Of a stretch of 64,000 bases of DNA, positions 34,412 to 44,167 are shown piece after piece (the first letter of the stretch is position 1; the number at the start of each line of letters is the position of its first letter). This DNA is from Neorhizobium tomejilense. GTDB lineage: Bacteria > Pseudomonadota > Alphaproteobacteria > Rhizobiales > Rhizobiaceae. The stretch covers positions 1 through 64,000 of the forward strand of contig PVBG01000026.1 in NCBI GenBank assembly GCA_002968845.1, given 5' to 3'. The notes under the pieces were generated by a model. It was not told where the DNA came from, searched no databases, and worked only from the letters and a program-made list of their open reading frames with translations. The position numbers and the translations under genes were made by a program.

Positions 34412-36637
34412 ATGCCAATACGGGCGCCAGTCGCACTATTCACCTATAACCGTCCTGAACACACGAGGGCAACACTCGAGGCCCTCGTCAGGAACACGCT
34501 GGCTCCGGAGACAGACCTCTACGTTTTTAGCGACGGGCCCAGGTCGGATGCTGATACAGCCTCTGTTGCATCGGTTCGTGAAGTCGTTCGCGGGGTCTCG
34601 GGATTTGCCTCCGTCTCCCTCATCACACGCTCAGTCAACATGGGGTTGGCGAATTCCGTCATCACCGGAGTGAGCGAATTGCTAAGAGAGCATGGTCGGA
34701 TCATAGTTCTGGAAGATGATCTCGTCACAACTAAGAATTTTATCGCCTTCATGAACGATGCTTTGGATTGCTATTCAAGTGATCCAAAGGCTTTTTCAGT
34801 AACCGGATATCGGCTCCCCGAGGGTTATCTACATATTCCTCGTGACTTTCCTTACGATACCTTCGCGGGATACCGTTGCTCCTCGTGGTCCTGGGGGACT
34901 TGGCGCGATCGTTGGAATCTCGTTGATTGGGACATGAGCTATTTTGCCGATTTCATGAAGGACGAGACGGCAAGGGCGGAGTTTGACAAGGGTGGTCGAG
35001 ATCTTACTAAAATGCTTCGCCAGCAGAAGGAAGGTAAGATCGACTCCTGGGCGATCCGCTTTAGTTTCGCTCACTATGCAAACGACATGCGTTGCATGTA
35101 TCCGAGAAAGTCGCTGGTCCAGAATATCGGATTGGACAATTCAGGGGTGCACACCAAACCAAATCCGCGCTTCGTCCACACAAAGCTCGAAGACGACTGG
35201 TATCCAACACGTTTTAGCCCGGCCCATGTTATGGATCCGCGAATCGCAGCTCGGTTTGTGACCGCGTTTAACGGACCGCTATATCCTCGGCAGAGCGGTC
35301 CTTTTCGTGGCATAAAGCGCGCTGCACGAAAGGTAGCAAGCTACGGCCGGAGCCTGCCCTCTTTTCTGTCCAGCTTCGCTTTCGGCTCTCCCTCCCGAGT
35401 TGATATACTCACAGTTAATACCTACCAGAAAAAGGGTGGAGCGGCGCGGGCTGCTTGGAGGATGTTTAGTGGCATTAGGCAGATCTACCCAAATTCAGTC
35501 TATCTTACCCTCGTCAGAGAGGACTCCGACTCAGCGGTTTGGGGGCTTGATGGCCAATCCATCCGGGGGAAAATTGCGCGACGGTTCACGCGTCACGAAA
35601 AAAGGCTGCTTAGGCGGTATTCCCTCCGCGAGGGGGTCTTCTTTTCTCCGTCCTTGAGCCAGAATCCCTTGAGGATCTCTCTCGCTCGGACAAGGCCTGC
35701 ACTTGTGCACCTAAATTGGGTCGTAGATGGAGTTGTGGACTTTGACGAACTGGTGGCCTTAAAGCGACCTGTTGTCTGGACATTGCATGACACCTGGGCT
35801 TTTACTGGTGGCTGCCATTACACCGGAGACTGCACCAGATACCGCGAGGAGTGCGGTCAATGTTCGCAACTGGGAAGTTCGGATGCTTTTGATATCTCTC
35901 GGCAACTGATACAAACCAAGGCTGAGATATATCGGAAGATGGATCTAACGATTGTTTGCCCCAGTAGATGGCTTGCCGAGATTGCAGCCGAAAGTAGCCT
36001 ATTGGCTGGCCGCCGGATCGAAGTCATTCCAAATGGTTTGGATACAGATGTATTTAAGCCGTATGATCAAGAAGTAGCGCGAGCACATTTTGGTATTTCA
36101 GTAGAAGAGTGCGTCATTCTATTTGGAGCACAAAGCCTGAAGGATCCTAGAAAAGGAAGCGATCTTCTCATTGAAAGTCTTGGAAAACTTAAAATTCCGT
36201 GTACGTTACTCACGTTTGGTGATGGACATTTTGGTTCGCAACTTCCGGATGGTGTCCGGTTGCATGCGCTCGGCAATATAAAAAATGATGATGACCTAGC
36301 CATGGCATATTCCGCTGCAGACGTGTTCGTTTGTGCCTCGCGAGAAGATAATTTGCCAAACACGATTGCAGAGGCACTGGCTTGTGGCGCACCATGTGCG
36401 GCCTTCGACGTCGCCGGCTTGAGCGACATGATTAACCACCGGGTAAATGGCTGGCTGGCGCGCCCTTTCGATACGGATGATTTGGCCGCTGGGATAAAAT
36501 GGCTTACCAATCGAGCCCAAGCGGAAAGCCTAAGACTTGCCGCACGTGAAAAGGCGATTACAGAATACGATCTAGCCTCTGTTTCCTCCAAATACGCCAA
36601 GCTATTTGACGAGCTAATAAAAGCAGCGGACTTGTAG
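34412..36637 (+). CDS. Two-domain glycosyltransferase (GT2-like plus GT4)
   Basis: 741 residues with two catalytic parts. Residues 1 to about 300: a GT-A-type domain (APVALFTYNRPEHTRATLEA, VFSDGPRSD, SVNMGLANSVITGVSELL, IIVLEDDLV, SSWSWGTWRDRW). From about 330: a GT-B/GT4 domain (DILTVNTYQKKGGAARAAWR, VVWTLHDTWAFTGGCHYTGD, VIPNGLDTDVFKP, SLKDPRKGSDLL, FVCASREDNLPNTIAEALAC). CHYTGDCTRYREECGQC is a cysteine cluster known from some GT4 enzymes. It likely adds two sugars in one glycan. Sugar identities unknown. Part of the polysaccharide patch. Confidence 0.88.
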   Translation: MPIRAPVALFTYNRPEHTRATLEALVRNTLAPETDLYVFSDGPRSDADTASVASVREVVRGVSGFASVSLITRSVNMGLANSVITGVSELLREHGRIIVLEDDLVTTKNFIAFMNDALDCYSSDPKAFSVTGYRLPEGYLHIPRDFPYDTFAGYRCSSWSWGTWRDRWNLVDWDMSYFADFMKDETARAEFDKGGRDLTKMLRQQKEGKIDSWAIRFSFAHYANDMRCMYPRKSLVQNIGLDNSGVHTKPNPRFVHTKLEDDWYPTRFSPAHVMDPRIAARFVTAFNGPLYPRQSGPFRGIKRAARKVASYGRSLPSFLSSFAFGSPSRVDILTVNTYQKKGGAARAAWRMFSGIRQIYPNSVYLTLVREDSDSAVWGLDGQSIRGKIARRFTRHEKRLLRRYSLREGVFFSPSLSQNPLRISLARTRPALVHLNWVVDGVVDFDELVALKRPVVWTLHDTWAFTGGCHYTGDCTRYREECGQCSQLGSSDAFDISRQLIQTKAEIYRKMDLTIVCPSRWLAEIAAESSLLAGRRIEVIPNGLDTDVFKPYDQEVARAHFGISVEECVILFGAQSLKDPRKGSDLLIESLGKLKIPCTLLTFGDGHFGSQLPDGVRLHALGNIKNDDDLAMAYSAADVFVCASREDNLPNTIAEALACGAPCAAFDVAGLSDMINHRVNGWLARPFDTDDLAAGIKWLTNRAQAESLRLAAREKAITEYDLASVSSKYAKLFDELIKAADL

Positions 36638-36747
36638 TTGACATCGGCACCATTGGAGCCGATCCGCGCGGTTCGTCTGGACCGATAGCGGCATTTTCGT
36701 GCTTTGAAAGTGCTGACCGGCTTGCCCGTGCTTGCTTATGAAGCCCG

Positions 36748-37995
36748 CTACCGGTCATGCATCGGTGTATCCAAGACGCGCAAAATCGGATTGTTGAGAA
36801 GGACATCCTGGAAATACCCGGCCGCGCGCTCGGTGCCCGGCTGAAAACCTGAGGGATCGGCTGCGATTCGTAAAATCGCTGCCGCGAAATCTTGATTGGT
36901 CGTCGCGGGCAAGGCATTTCCGAACGAAAGAAACGCCTTCATCGACATCCCCTGGGCATAAATGATGGGCTTATAGGCCGCGACGGCGTCTTGAACGACA
37001 CCGGATCCTTGGAGACCATAGATCGCCGCCTCATAAGGCAATAGGATCGCATCTGTCGACTGAAACAGCTGCTCGAACTCCTGTGGCGAGATACGATTGC
37101 CTTGGGGAGAAACGGTGATATTTCGTCCGCCACCGTTGAAATTTTGTAAGCCTCCATACACGCCGCCTTCACTGAAGTCCGCCATTGAGCCCTGGATCGC
37201 GAAATCTAACGCGCCGACGGGTCCGCTCTCAGCCAGTTCAGCAACGGCGGCGACGATATCTGCTATTCGCGCGCTGCCCTTTTCGGGGCGAGGTTCTCCG
37301 AATATTCCCACCCGGAAGCTACCGCTATCATCCGTCTTATAGCGTGCTGGTATCGCGACTGGCATGCTGCAGGGGAGGTAAAACCCGCCTTCGACGGGCA
37401 TGCCGAAACTCGCCTGAAAATAGGCCGCCAGTTCCTCGGTCTCGCTGAACAGGAAAACGTTCGCCGGAAGTTTTGCAAGGATGGCGCTCAGCCGCCTCGA
37501 CCGAACCTTTTCATTTCGGTCCCCCAATTCGGAATTCAGGAAGCGGAGGCAAATTCTGGGTGTTTCATCTGCCAATACGGTGCTCAGCTCAACCGCTGAC
37601 TCGAGGGTATCCAAGTCTGCCGTCGGTATAACGATGAGATCGTTGGCACCCACACTAAGGCTACGGCAGATGTCAGCCAGTTGCTTACCGAAGGCGGAAC
37701 GAGGCAGCTTGAGCGAATGCTTGGCTTTAAGGACGCCGAATACGGCAGCCATTTGCTCGAAGGCATTTCCGTAGAGCAGACGCGATCGCAGTTTTGCAAG
37801 CTTGATCGACCTGTTGGTAAGCTTTCCCGCCGCTGCTCCCAGGAACCCGTCATAGGCTTCCCCAGCCACGATGATCGTCTCGTGATGCGGGAAGTACCGA
37901 CGCAACGCGGCAATTTGTGTATGATGGTGTCCGCGATTGTGGACGAGTTTCCGTTCCACGATCAGCAGCTTTTGCCGCGCGCTTGCATCGTTCAT
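36748..37995 (-). CDS. Glycosyltransferase-like protein (GT-B fold)
   Basis: About 415 residues from ATG 37995; a start at 38052 is also open. The C-terminal half has FRVGIFGEPRPEKGSARIAD and the later EQLFQSTDAILLPYEAAIYG, VQDAVAAYKPIIYAQG, which follow the donor-binding layout of GT4-like enzymes. The N-terminal half (LLIVERKLVHNRGHHHTQIA) fits the acceptor domain. It has no signal peptide. On the opposite strand to the fusion enzyme and on the same strand as the exporter, which ends 228 bases upstream of it. Donor sugar unknown. Confidence 0.7.
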   Translation of the reverse strand: MNDASARQKLLIVERKLVHNRGHHHTQIAALRRYFPHHETIIVAGEAYDGFLGAAAGKLTNRSIKLAKLRSRLLYGNAFEQMAAVFGVLKAKHSLKLPRSAFGKQLADICRSLSVGANDLIVIPTADLDTLESAVELSTVLADETPRICLRFLNSELGDRNEKVRSRRLSAILAKLPANVFLFSETEELAAYFQASFGMPVEGGFYLPCSMPVAIPARYKTDDSGSFRVGIFGEPRPEKGSARIADIVAAVAELAESGPVGALDFAIQGSMADFSEGGVYGGLQNFNGGGRNITVSPQGNRISPQEFEQLFQSTDAILLPYEAAIYGLQGSGVVQDAVAAYKPIIYAQGMSMKAFLSFGNALPATTNQDFAAAILRIAADPSGFQPGTERAAGYFQDVLLNNPILRVLDTPMHDR

Positions 37996-38222
37996 GGGTC
38001 TTGCTCTGTTGGAGGGCCGGGCCCAGGTCGAAGAGGCATCAGATCGGCCCAATGAATTCTCGTTTATGCAGCTGCGTACAAACTTTGTTGGGCAGGCATC
38101 AAGATATTATTGTTCCAGCAAGGGACAAAAGTTCGTTCGCAAGAACCTTGTATCTGGATCTAAGCCGCTCGAGGCACTGGAGCTTCAGAATTCATCGTTC
38201 CTCACGTCTAGCATCCTGCATC

Positions 38223-40004
38223 TCATTCCAGCTCAACCTTTTCGGGTGATTGGAGATTGTTCAGGCGAGCGTAGAGGCCATCTGTGCGTGTCGCAAGTTC
38301 CTCGTGTGTTCCTTCTTCCACTGCCCGGCCTTCATGCATGACGATGATCTTGTCGGCATTGACGATTGTAGACAGGCGATGGGCGATGACGACGACGGTC
38401 CGCCCGTGCATGGCGGAATCGAGTGCCCTTTGCACGGCGGCTTCGGATTCGTTGTCGAGCGCCGAGGTGGCTTCGTCGAGAAGGAGGATCGGTGCATTGC
38501 GCACGAGTGCGCGTGCGATCGACAGACGTTGCCGCTGACCGCCGGAGAGGGTCATGCCGTGTTCGCCGACCGGCGTTTCGTAACCCGCCGGCTGCATGAG
38601 TATGAAGTCGTGGGCATGGGCAAGTCGGGCGGCTTCCTCCACTTCGGCATCGGTCGCTTCGGGCCGTCCATAGCGGATATTGTCGCGGATCGATCCTTCG
38701 AACAGATAGGGTTGCTGCGTGACATAGGCGAGGCTATGCCGCAGCGAGGCCTTGGTAACATTGGCTATGTCCTGTCCGTCGATCAGGATCTGGCCTTCGG
38801 CCGGATCATAAAAACGAGGGATCAACGAGATGATCGTTGACTTGCCTGCTCCCGACGGGCCGACCAGAGCGGTTGTCTTGCCGCCTTCTGCGATCAGGTC
38901 TACCCCCTTGAGGATTGGCGCTCCGCTTCCATAGGCGAACACGACGCCCTTCAGTTCGATCTGAGCATTGGTGACGACAAGGTCGGGTGCGCTTGGATTT
39001 TCCCGCTGTAGCGGCTGCATGTCGAGCAAACTGTAGATCATTCTCGCATTAACGACGGCTCTTTCGATCTGAACCTGCATCCGGGCAAGCCGGCGGGCTG
39101 GGTCGTAAGCCATCAATAACGCTGTGATGAAGGCGAAGAAAGCGCCGGGGGCAACATCATCATAGATGGAGCGGAAGGCGGCGTAGCCGATCACGCTGGA
39201 GATTGCCACGCCTGCGAATGTCTCGGTAAGGGGCGCGGTGCGTTCGGACAGGCGCGCAATCCGGTTGCTCTGTCTTTCGGACGTTTCAATAATGCGCTGG
39301 ACCTTCTGTTCCAGCTGCTGTTCCATCGTAAATGCCTTGACGACCGTAATGCCCTGGATCGTTTCCTGCATGGCGCCAAGCACTTTGCTGCTCACCTCGA
39401 CGGCTTCGCGCGTCACGCTGCGCAGCCTCTGCGATAGGTAGCGGATCGCCAGAATAAGCGGTGGTGCCACAGCAAATACGATCAGCGAGAGAACCCAGTC
39501 CTTCAAAACCATCACGGCAATCAGCGACACCAGCGTCAGCAGATCGCGCGCGGTCGAGGTGACCACCAGGTTGAGAACGTCTTTTATGCCACCGATATTC
39601 TGATTGACTTGCCCGGCGAGGCGGGCTGAGCGGGATTCCGCGAAAAAGCCCACGGACAGCTTCATGAGGTGCGAATAAAGACGCTGCTGGTAACGGGCAA
39701 CGATATTGTTGCCGATCTTGGATAGCGTCACCGCTTGCCCGTAGGTCGCCAGCCCGCGAACCACGAAGGCCGCAAAAATCGCAAAGCAGATGACCAGGAC
39801 CATATCGGCCCGTTTGTTAGCAAAAGCCTCGTTGACAACGGACTCCATGATCCACGCCGTGAAGGCGGTGGACATGGCTGTCGCAATGAGACAAAAGATC
39901 GCAAACGCGTAACCGCGGATGTGGTCCCTGCCGTTTTCGGCGATCACCCGTTTCAGAACGCTAGTGACAGTGCCTGAATCCAGATGGTTCTTCTTGGCGT
40001 TCAA
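38223..40004 (-). CDS. MsbA-like ABC exporter (membrane plus ATPase)
   Basis: About 593 residues from TTG at 40004, preceded by GGGAG; GTG at 40025 is an alternative start. Six membrane helices in the first 320 residues, then one ATPase domain with Walker A GPSGAGKST, signature LSGGQRQRLSIARAL, Walker B ILLLDEATSALD and switch histidine in VIAHRLSTI. Family role: homodimeric flipping of lipids or lipid-linked glycans across the inner membrane. Next to glycosyltransferases, it may export a lipid-linked sugar product made by them. Its GC content is core-like, unlike the neighbours at 33-37 kb. Confidence 0.92.
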   Translation of the reverse strand: MNAKKNHLDSGTVTSVLKRVIAENGRDHIRGYAFAIFCLIATAMSTAFTAWIMESVVNEAFANKRADMVLVICFAIFAAFVVRGLATYGQAVTLSKIGNNIVARYQQRLYSHLMKLSVGFFAESRSARLAGQVNQNIGGIKDVLNLVVTSTARDLLTLVSLIAVMVLKDWVLSLIVFAVAPPLILAIRYLSQRLRSVTREAVEVSSKVLGAMQETIQGITVVKAFTMEQQLEQKVQRIIETSERQSNRIARLSERTAPLTETFAGVAISSVIGYAAFRSIYDDVAPGAFFAFITALLMAYDPARRLARMQVQIERAVVNARMIYSLLDMQPLQRENPSAPDLVVTNAQIELKGVVFAYGSGAPILKGVDLIAEGGKTTALVGPSGAGKSTIISLIPRFYDPAEGQILIDGQDIANVTKASLRHSLAYVTQQPYLFEGSIRDNIRYGRPEATDAEVEEAARLAHAHDFILMQPAGYETPVGEHGMTLSGGQRQRLSIARALVRNAPILLLDEATSALDNESEAAVQRALDSAMHGRTVVVIAHRLSTIVNADKIIVMHEGRAVEEGTHEELATRTDGLYARLNNLQSPEKVELE

Positions 40005-40133
40005 TTGGGCTCCCGCTCGTCGCACCCGACGAAAGTTTCACATATTGGGCCTATTAAACGCTTGGCACCCACTTTGCCAACCACGCCCGGTACGATTCTG
40101 CATGGCAGTTGCATGCGCGCCCTAGACGCGGCT

Positions 40134-40373
40134 TCATTCGCTGCAATTGGCGGAAACACGGCCTTGTACCAATTCGGCCAATTCGTTTGAAATGATAGGA
40201 GGCGCAGGAAAGGGCCGCACAAGCTGGTTCAGCTGATCAGCCGTGGATGGAGCTGCAGGCGTCGGCGCAACCTTAAGCAGGGTCGCGGTGCTGCGACGCC
40301 GTAAAAACCAAGCAGCAAGCTTCTCGTTTGGCTTAGTGAAGCGGCACAGCCTCCGCGCATCCCAAGGATACTC
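40134..40373 (-). pseudogene. Possible decayed coding fragment
   Basis: A 79-codon frame without a start codon, bounded by stops. It reads EYPWDARRLCRFTKPNEKLA, then a Pro/Ala linker and a helical end (DQLNQLVRPFPAPIISNELA). The composition looks coding but I recognise no family. It fills most of the gap upstream of the ABC exporter. Confidence 0.25.
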
Positions 40374-40413
40374 TCGTCACCACGGGTGGCAACGCAGCCC
40401 ATACAATGGCCCA

Positions 40414-40436
40414 GGTGTCGCCTGAACGGCGACACC
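40414..40436. other. Perfect 9-bp hairpin
   Basis: GGTGTCGCC-TGAAC-GGCGACACC, without a T-run, downstream of the small secreted protein gene. It may end that minus-strand transcript or be a binding site. Confidence 0.3.
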
Positions 40437-40499
40437 GCTACCAACGAGACACGCTGAGCGAGTCAGAGGCTTCGGCTGGCCATCCTAGTGGCGGTTTTA

Positions 40500-40883
40500 T
40501 TATACGCGTGGGCAGCCAGGCGCTCTGGAAATCTGGACAGAGTCGGGACGGCCACGGGCTCCGCCACGCTTTCCGTAACCGGCAATATAGTAATAATTGC
40601 GGTTCGCCCTGCTGATATACGGGGCGTCGAGATGTCGTGAGGCGGCGGCTAGAGCTTCACGCGGGCTACAGCCGCGATCATAGCGGCGCTCGTCGCGGCG
40701 CTCGTATCGCCGGTCATACCGTCGATCGTACCGCCGATCATAGTAATCCGGGCGCTCGATCCGCATGCCACGTTCTCCGAACTCAAATTCGAAGCCTTGG
40801 GCGGTGGCAGGCACAGGTTGAATACTGATGCCGACAAGGAAGGCCGATATGCCCGCCAGCAATCCGAATTGTTTCGCTTTCAT
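40500..40883 (-). CDS. Secreted Arg/Tyr-repeat protein
   Basis: 127 residues from ATG 40883 (GGAGAGAAAC upstream). Signal peptide MKAKQFGLLAGISAFLVGIS, ending near PATAQ. The middle repeats Asp-Arg-Arg-Tyr about five times (residues 47-70), strongly basic and aromatic. The C-terminus (CSPREALAAASRHLDAPYIS, YYYIAGYGKRGG) looks folded and ends with Cys-Pro. Similar small exported proteins occur in rhizobia. Function unknown; the repeat could bind acidic polysaccharide. Confidence 0.72.
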   Translation of the reverse strand: MKAKQFGLLAGISAFLVGISIQPVPATAQGFEFEFGERGMRIERPDYYDRRYDRRYDRRYERRDERRYDRGCSPREALAAASRHLDAPYISRANRNYYYIAGYGKRGGARGRPDSVQISRAPGCPRV

Positions 40884-41147
40884 TGTTTCTCTCCAGCAAC
40901 GGTAATAAGCCAAATTAGCAGAGCTAAAATGAACGGCAGCATAACAGGTTCCGTTCGCTCCCGGATCATCGCCCTTGAAGTTCATGCTCGGTATTAGAAG
41001 GAAGGATGGATGATAAACTGCAACAAGCTCCCACTGGAGGGCGCCCGGCGCGTGCTGCAATTCGAGGCGGCGCCTCGATCGAAGCGAGGTATCGCTGAAA
41101 AGACTAAGTTACCTGGAGAAGGAGTGAAGCGCATTTCGAACGAGAAA

Positions 41148-41222
41148 TGGTGCTGCTAGAGAGATTTGAACTCTCGGCCTCTCCCTTACCAAGGGAGTGC
41201 TCTACCCCTGAGCTATAGCAGC
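41148..41222 (-). tRNA. tRNA-Thr (GGT)
   Basis: On the minus strand the acceptor stem GCTGCTA pairs with TAGCAGC, followed by A and an encoded CCA. The anticodon loop TTGGTAA inside stem CTCCC/GGGAG gives anticodon GGT. T-arm AGAGTTCAAATCTCT is intact. Confidence 0.96.
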
Positions 41223-41374
41223 GTCAGCCGGCGCGAAAGACCCGCGTCGTCGGCAGCGGCCTATTGCCATAGGTTCACCGGCAGCGCAAGCCGCAAATTC
41301 CAAGTTCTTTGCCAGCGGGTGGAGAAAACGTCGCTTCCGCTTTCAAGAATCCCGCTTTTTGGGTATGGAGAGCC

Positions 41375-41605
41375 ATGGCGAATGATGAAGAACAGCACGA
41401 TCCAGAAGGCGCAGATATCGGCCAAGGCCGCGGCGACCGGGCTCGCAAGGCGGCTGCAGCGCGCGAGGCGCAGCGCAAGGCAAAGGCTGCGGCCAAGCTT
41501 CGGGAGAATCTGATGCGCCGCAAGACGCAGGCGCGGGCGCGCCGGGCAGGCGAGGAGGATTCGACGGAAGGGCTGCCTGCCGCAAAAACGGACGAATCAT
41601 CATAA
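41375..41605 (+). CDS. Small basic hypothetical protein upstream of murA
   Basis: 76 residues, highly charged: acidic start (MANDEEQHDPEGADIG), then a helical Ala/Arg/Lys stretch (ARKAAAAREAQRKAKAAAKL), and an acidic end. No signal or membrane segment. GGAG precedes the ATG at 41375. It sits 124 bases before murA and probably shares its transcript. Short proteins of this kind are common beside rhizobial murA; function unknown. Confidence 0.65.
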   Translation: MANDEEQHDPEGADIGQGRGDRARKAAAAREAQRKAKAAAKLRENLMRRKTQARARRAGEEDSTEGLPAAKTDESS

Positions 41606-41729
41606 CTTATGCGTCGAGCTGGGTCAGCGGGCAGGCTATTGCGGCAGGCCATTTCAGCAATCATTGAAGCAGCGGCGGATTTCGTTTAAGGACGCCACCT
41701 TTCGCGCTCAGAAGAAAGAGTTACAACTT

Positions 41730-43022
41730 ATGGATCGCATCAGAATTTTGGGCGGCAACGAACTCAAGGGCACCATTCCGATCTCGGGAGCGAAAAACGC
41801 CGCTCTGCCACTGATGATCGCCTCCCTTCTGACGAGCGATACGCTGACGCTCGAAAACGTGCCGCATCTGGCCGACGTGGAACAGCTCCTGCGCATCCTC
41901 GGCAATCACGGCGTCGATGTCGCCGTCAACGGCCGCCGCGAGCGTCAGGAAGAGAGTTATTCCCGCACCATCAACTTCACCTGCCGCACCATCGTCGATA
42001 CGACCGCTCCCTATGAGCTGGTCTCGAAGATGCGGGCGAGCTTCTGGGTCATCGGGCCGCTGCTCGCGCGCGAAGGCCAGGCGCGCGTTTCGCTGCCGGG
42101 CGGCTGCGCCATCGGCACGCGTCCTGTGGATCTCTTCCTCGAAGGCCTGCAGGCGCTCGGCGCCACCCTGGAGGTCGATGGCGGTTATGTCAACGCCACG
42201 GCGCCGAAGGGCGGCCTGATCGGCGCCCGCTACGTCTTCCCGAAAGTGTCGGTCGGCGCGACGCACGTGATGATGATGGCGGCGACGCTTGCCCGCGGCA
42301 CGACGGTGATCGAAAACGCCGCACGTGAGCCGGAGGTCGTCGATCTCGCAAAATGCCTGACCGCCATGGGCGCCAAGATTTCCGGCGCCGGCACCCAAAC
42401 GATCACCATCGAGGGCGTCACCTCACTCTCGGGCGCCCGTCACCGGGTCCTGCCGGATCGCATCGAGACAGGTACCTATGCCATGGCGGTCGCGATGGCC
42501 GGCGGCGACGTCGTGCTCGAGGGCACCGAAGCATCGCTGCTCGACAACGCTCTCGACACGCTGCGATTGGCCGGCGCCCATATCACCGAAACAGAAAGCG
42601 GGCTGCGCGTCGTGCGCAACGGCAACGGCATCCAGCCGGTCGATATCACCACCGAGCCTTTCCCGGGTTTCCCGACCGACCTGCAGGCGCAGTTCATGGC
42701 GCTGATGACCCGGTCTTCCGGCGTCTCGAACATTACCGAGACCATTTTCGAGAACCGCTTCATGCACGTGCAGGAGCTCGCCCGCCTCGGCGCCAGGATC
42801 TCGCTCTCCGGGCAGAAGGCCCGGGTCGAAGGCGTGACGCGGCTGAAGGGCGCTCCGGTCATGGCAACGGACCTGCGCGCTTCCGTGTCGCTGGTCATCG
42901 CCGGCCTTGCCGCCGAAGGCGAGACCGTGGTCAGCCGTGTCTATCACCTCGACCGCGGTTTCGAGCGGCTGGAAGAAAAGCTCACCCGCTGCGGTGCGGT
43001 GGTCGAACGCGTCAGCGACTGA
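41730..43022 (+). CDS. murA: UDP-N-acetylglucosamine 1-carboxyvinyltransferase MurA
   Basis: 430 residues, the standard length. Opens MDRIRILGGNELKGTIPISG with Lys22-Asn23 of the active site; the phosphoenolpyruvate-adduct cysteine is Cys126 in LPGGCAIGTRPVD, so the enzyme should be fosfomycin-sensitive in principle. Ends in the usual YHLDRGFERLEEKL. It transfers enolpyruvate to UDP-GlcNAc, the first committed step of peptidoglycan synthesis, in the cytoplasm. The ATG at 41730 follows AAAGAG; a longer frame upstream has no start signal. A clear terminator follows. Confidence 0.97.
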   Translation: MDRIRILGGNELKGTIPISGAKNAALPLMIASLLTSDTLTLENVPHLADVEQLLRILGNHGVDVAVNGRRERQEESYSRTINFTCRTIVDTTAPYELVSKMRASFWVIGPLLAREGQARVSLPGGCAIGTRPVDLFLEGLQALGATLEVDGGYVNATAPKGGLIGARYVFPKVSVGATHVMMMAATLARGTTVIENAAREPEVVDLAKCLTAMGAKISGAGTQTITIEGVTSLSGARHRVLPDRIETGTYAMAVAMAGGDVVLEGTEASLLDNALDTLRLAGAHITETESGLRVVRNGNGIQPVDITTEPFPGFPTDLQAQFMALMTRSSGVSNITETIFENRFMHVQELARLGARISLSGQKARVEGVTRLKGAPVMATDLRASVSLVIAGLAAEGETVVSRVYHLDRGFERLEEKLTRCGAVVERVSD

Positions 43023-43047
43023 TCGATCCGCAAGGTGGATATTTTGC

Positions 43048-43086
43048 AAAGGACGGTCGGGGCATTGCCCTTGCCGTCCTTTTTTG
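43048..43086 (+). terminator. Intrinsic terminator after murA
   Basis: AAAGGACGG (43048-43056) pairs with CCGTCCTTT (43074-43082), with an inner GGGC/GCCC pair, followed by a T-run. Confidence 0.85.
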
Positions 43087-43162
43087 CGTTTCTATCTCTT
43101 TAAGACGTCCATCCCTTTCCCGCCTCATATTGTTTGATCCGGCACCCTACGGAGATTTTCCC

Positions 43163-44005
43163 ATGACCGATGCACAAGCCCCCGTCTGGTTCATTACCGG
43201 CTGCTCCACCGGCTTTGGCCGCGAACTCGCCAAGCTGACGATCGAGCGCGGCTGGCCAACTGTCGTCACTGCCCGCGGCAAGGATCGGGTCGCCGATCTG
43301 GCGGAAGGCAAGGATCATGTCCTGGCGCTCGATCTCGACGTGACGGACATGAAGCAGATTTCTGATGCGGTTTCCGCCGCCGAGGAGAAGTTCGGCCGCA
43401 TCGACGTGCTGGTCAACAATGCCGGCTACGGTTATCAGGCATCGATCGAGGAAGGCGAGGAGGACGAGATCCGCGCGATGTTCGACGCCAACGTCTTCGG
43501 CCTGTTCGCCATGACCCGCGCCGTGCTGCCGGGCATGCGGGCGCAGCGCAAGGGCCACATCCTCAATATCACCTCGATGGCCGGTTTCATGGGCCTTGCG
43601 AGCTCCGGCTACTACGCGGCGAGCAAACATGCGGTCGAAGGGTTTTCCGATGCGCTTGCCCATGAAGGCGCGCCTCTTGGCATCAAGGTCACCTGCGTCG
43701 AGCCTGGCCCGTTCCGCACCGACTGGGCCGGTCGATCGCTGAAGCAGACACCGAGTACGATTGCCGACTACGCCGAGACCGCCGCCGCCCGCATGGGCGC
43801 GACATCCGGCTATAGCGGCCGACAGCCGGGCGATCCGGTGCGCGCCGGCGAGGCGATGATCGCCGCGACCGAGGCTGATCAGGCGCCCCGCCACCTGGTT
43901 TTGGGGGCCATCTGCTATAATGCCGTCACCCAGAAGCTGAAGGAGCGCCTGGCCCAGATCGAACTCTGGGAGGAAATCAGCCTGTCAGCCGATTTTCCCA
44001 CTTGA
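43163..44005 (+). CDS. Short-chain dehydrogenase/reductase
   Basis: 280 residues. Cofactor loop FITGCSTGFGRELAKL, NNAGYGYQ, and catalytic Ser with YYAASKHAVEGFSDAL carrying the Tyr-x3-Lys pair; VEPGPFRTDW follows. The classical SDR subgroup with GCSTGFG is often labelled oxidoreductase without known substrate. ATG at 43163 is preceded by CGGAGA. Transcribed separately from murA because of the terminator between them. Confidence 0.9.
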   Translation: MTDAQAPVWFITGCSTGFGRELAKLTIERGWPTVVTARGKDRVADLAEGKDHVLALDLDVTDMKQISDAVSAAEEKFGRIDVLVNNAGYGYQASIEEGEEDEIRAMFDANVFGLFAMTRAVLPGMRAQRKGHILNITSMAGFMGLASSGYYAASKHAVEGFSDALAHEGAPLGIKVTCVEPGPFRTDWAGRSLKQTPSTIADYAETAAARMGATSGYSGRQPGDPVRAGEAMIAATEADQAPRHLVLGAICYNAVTQKLKERLAQIELWEEISLSADFPT

Positions 44006-44167
44006 ATTCGATGGTGGTGGGCTCTGCTGGCGACCTATCGATTGATGTTACCGAGATCGAAAGCGTGGCGGGACGTGTCGGTGACAGACTTGGTCATCAT
44101 TTGGCTCACTCGCAACGCAGGGCGCCTCGGCAAGAGGCGGCCCTGCTGTTTGCATCTCTGGTGATGA

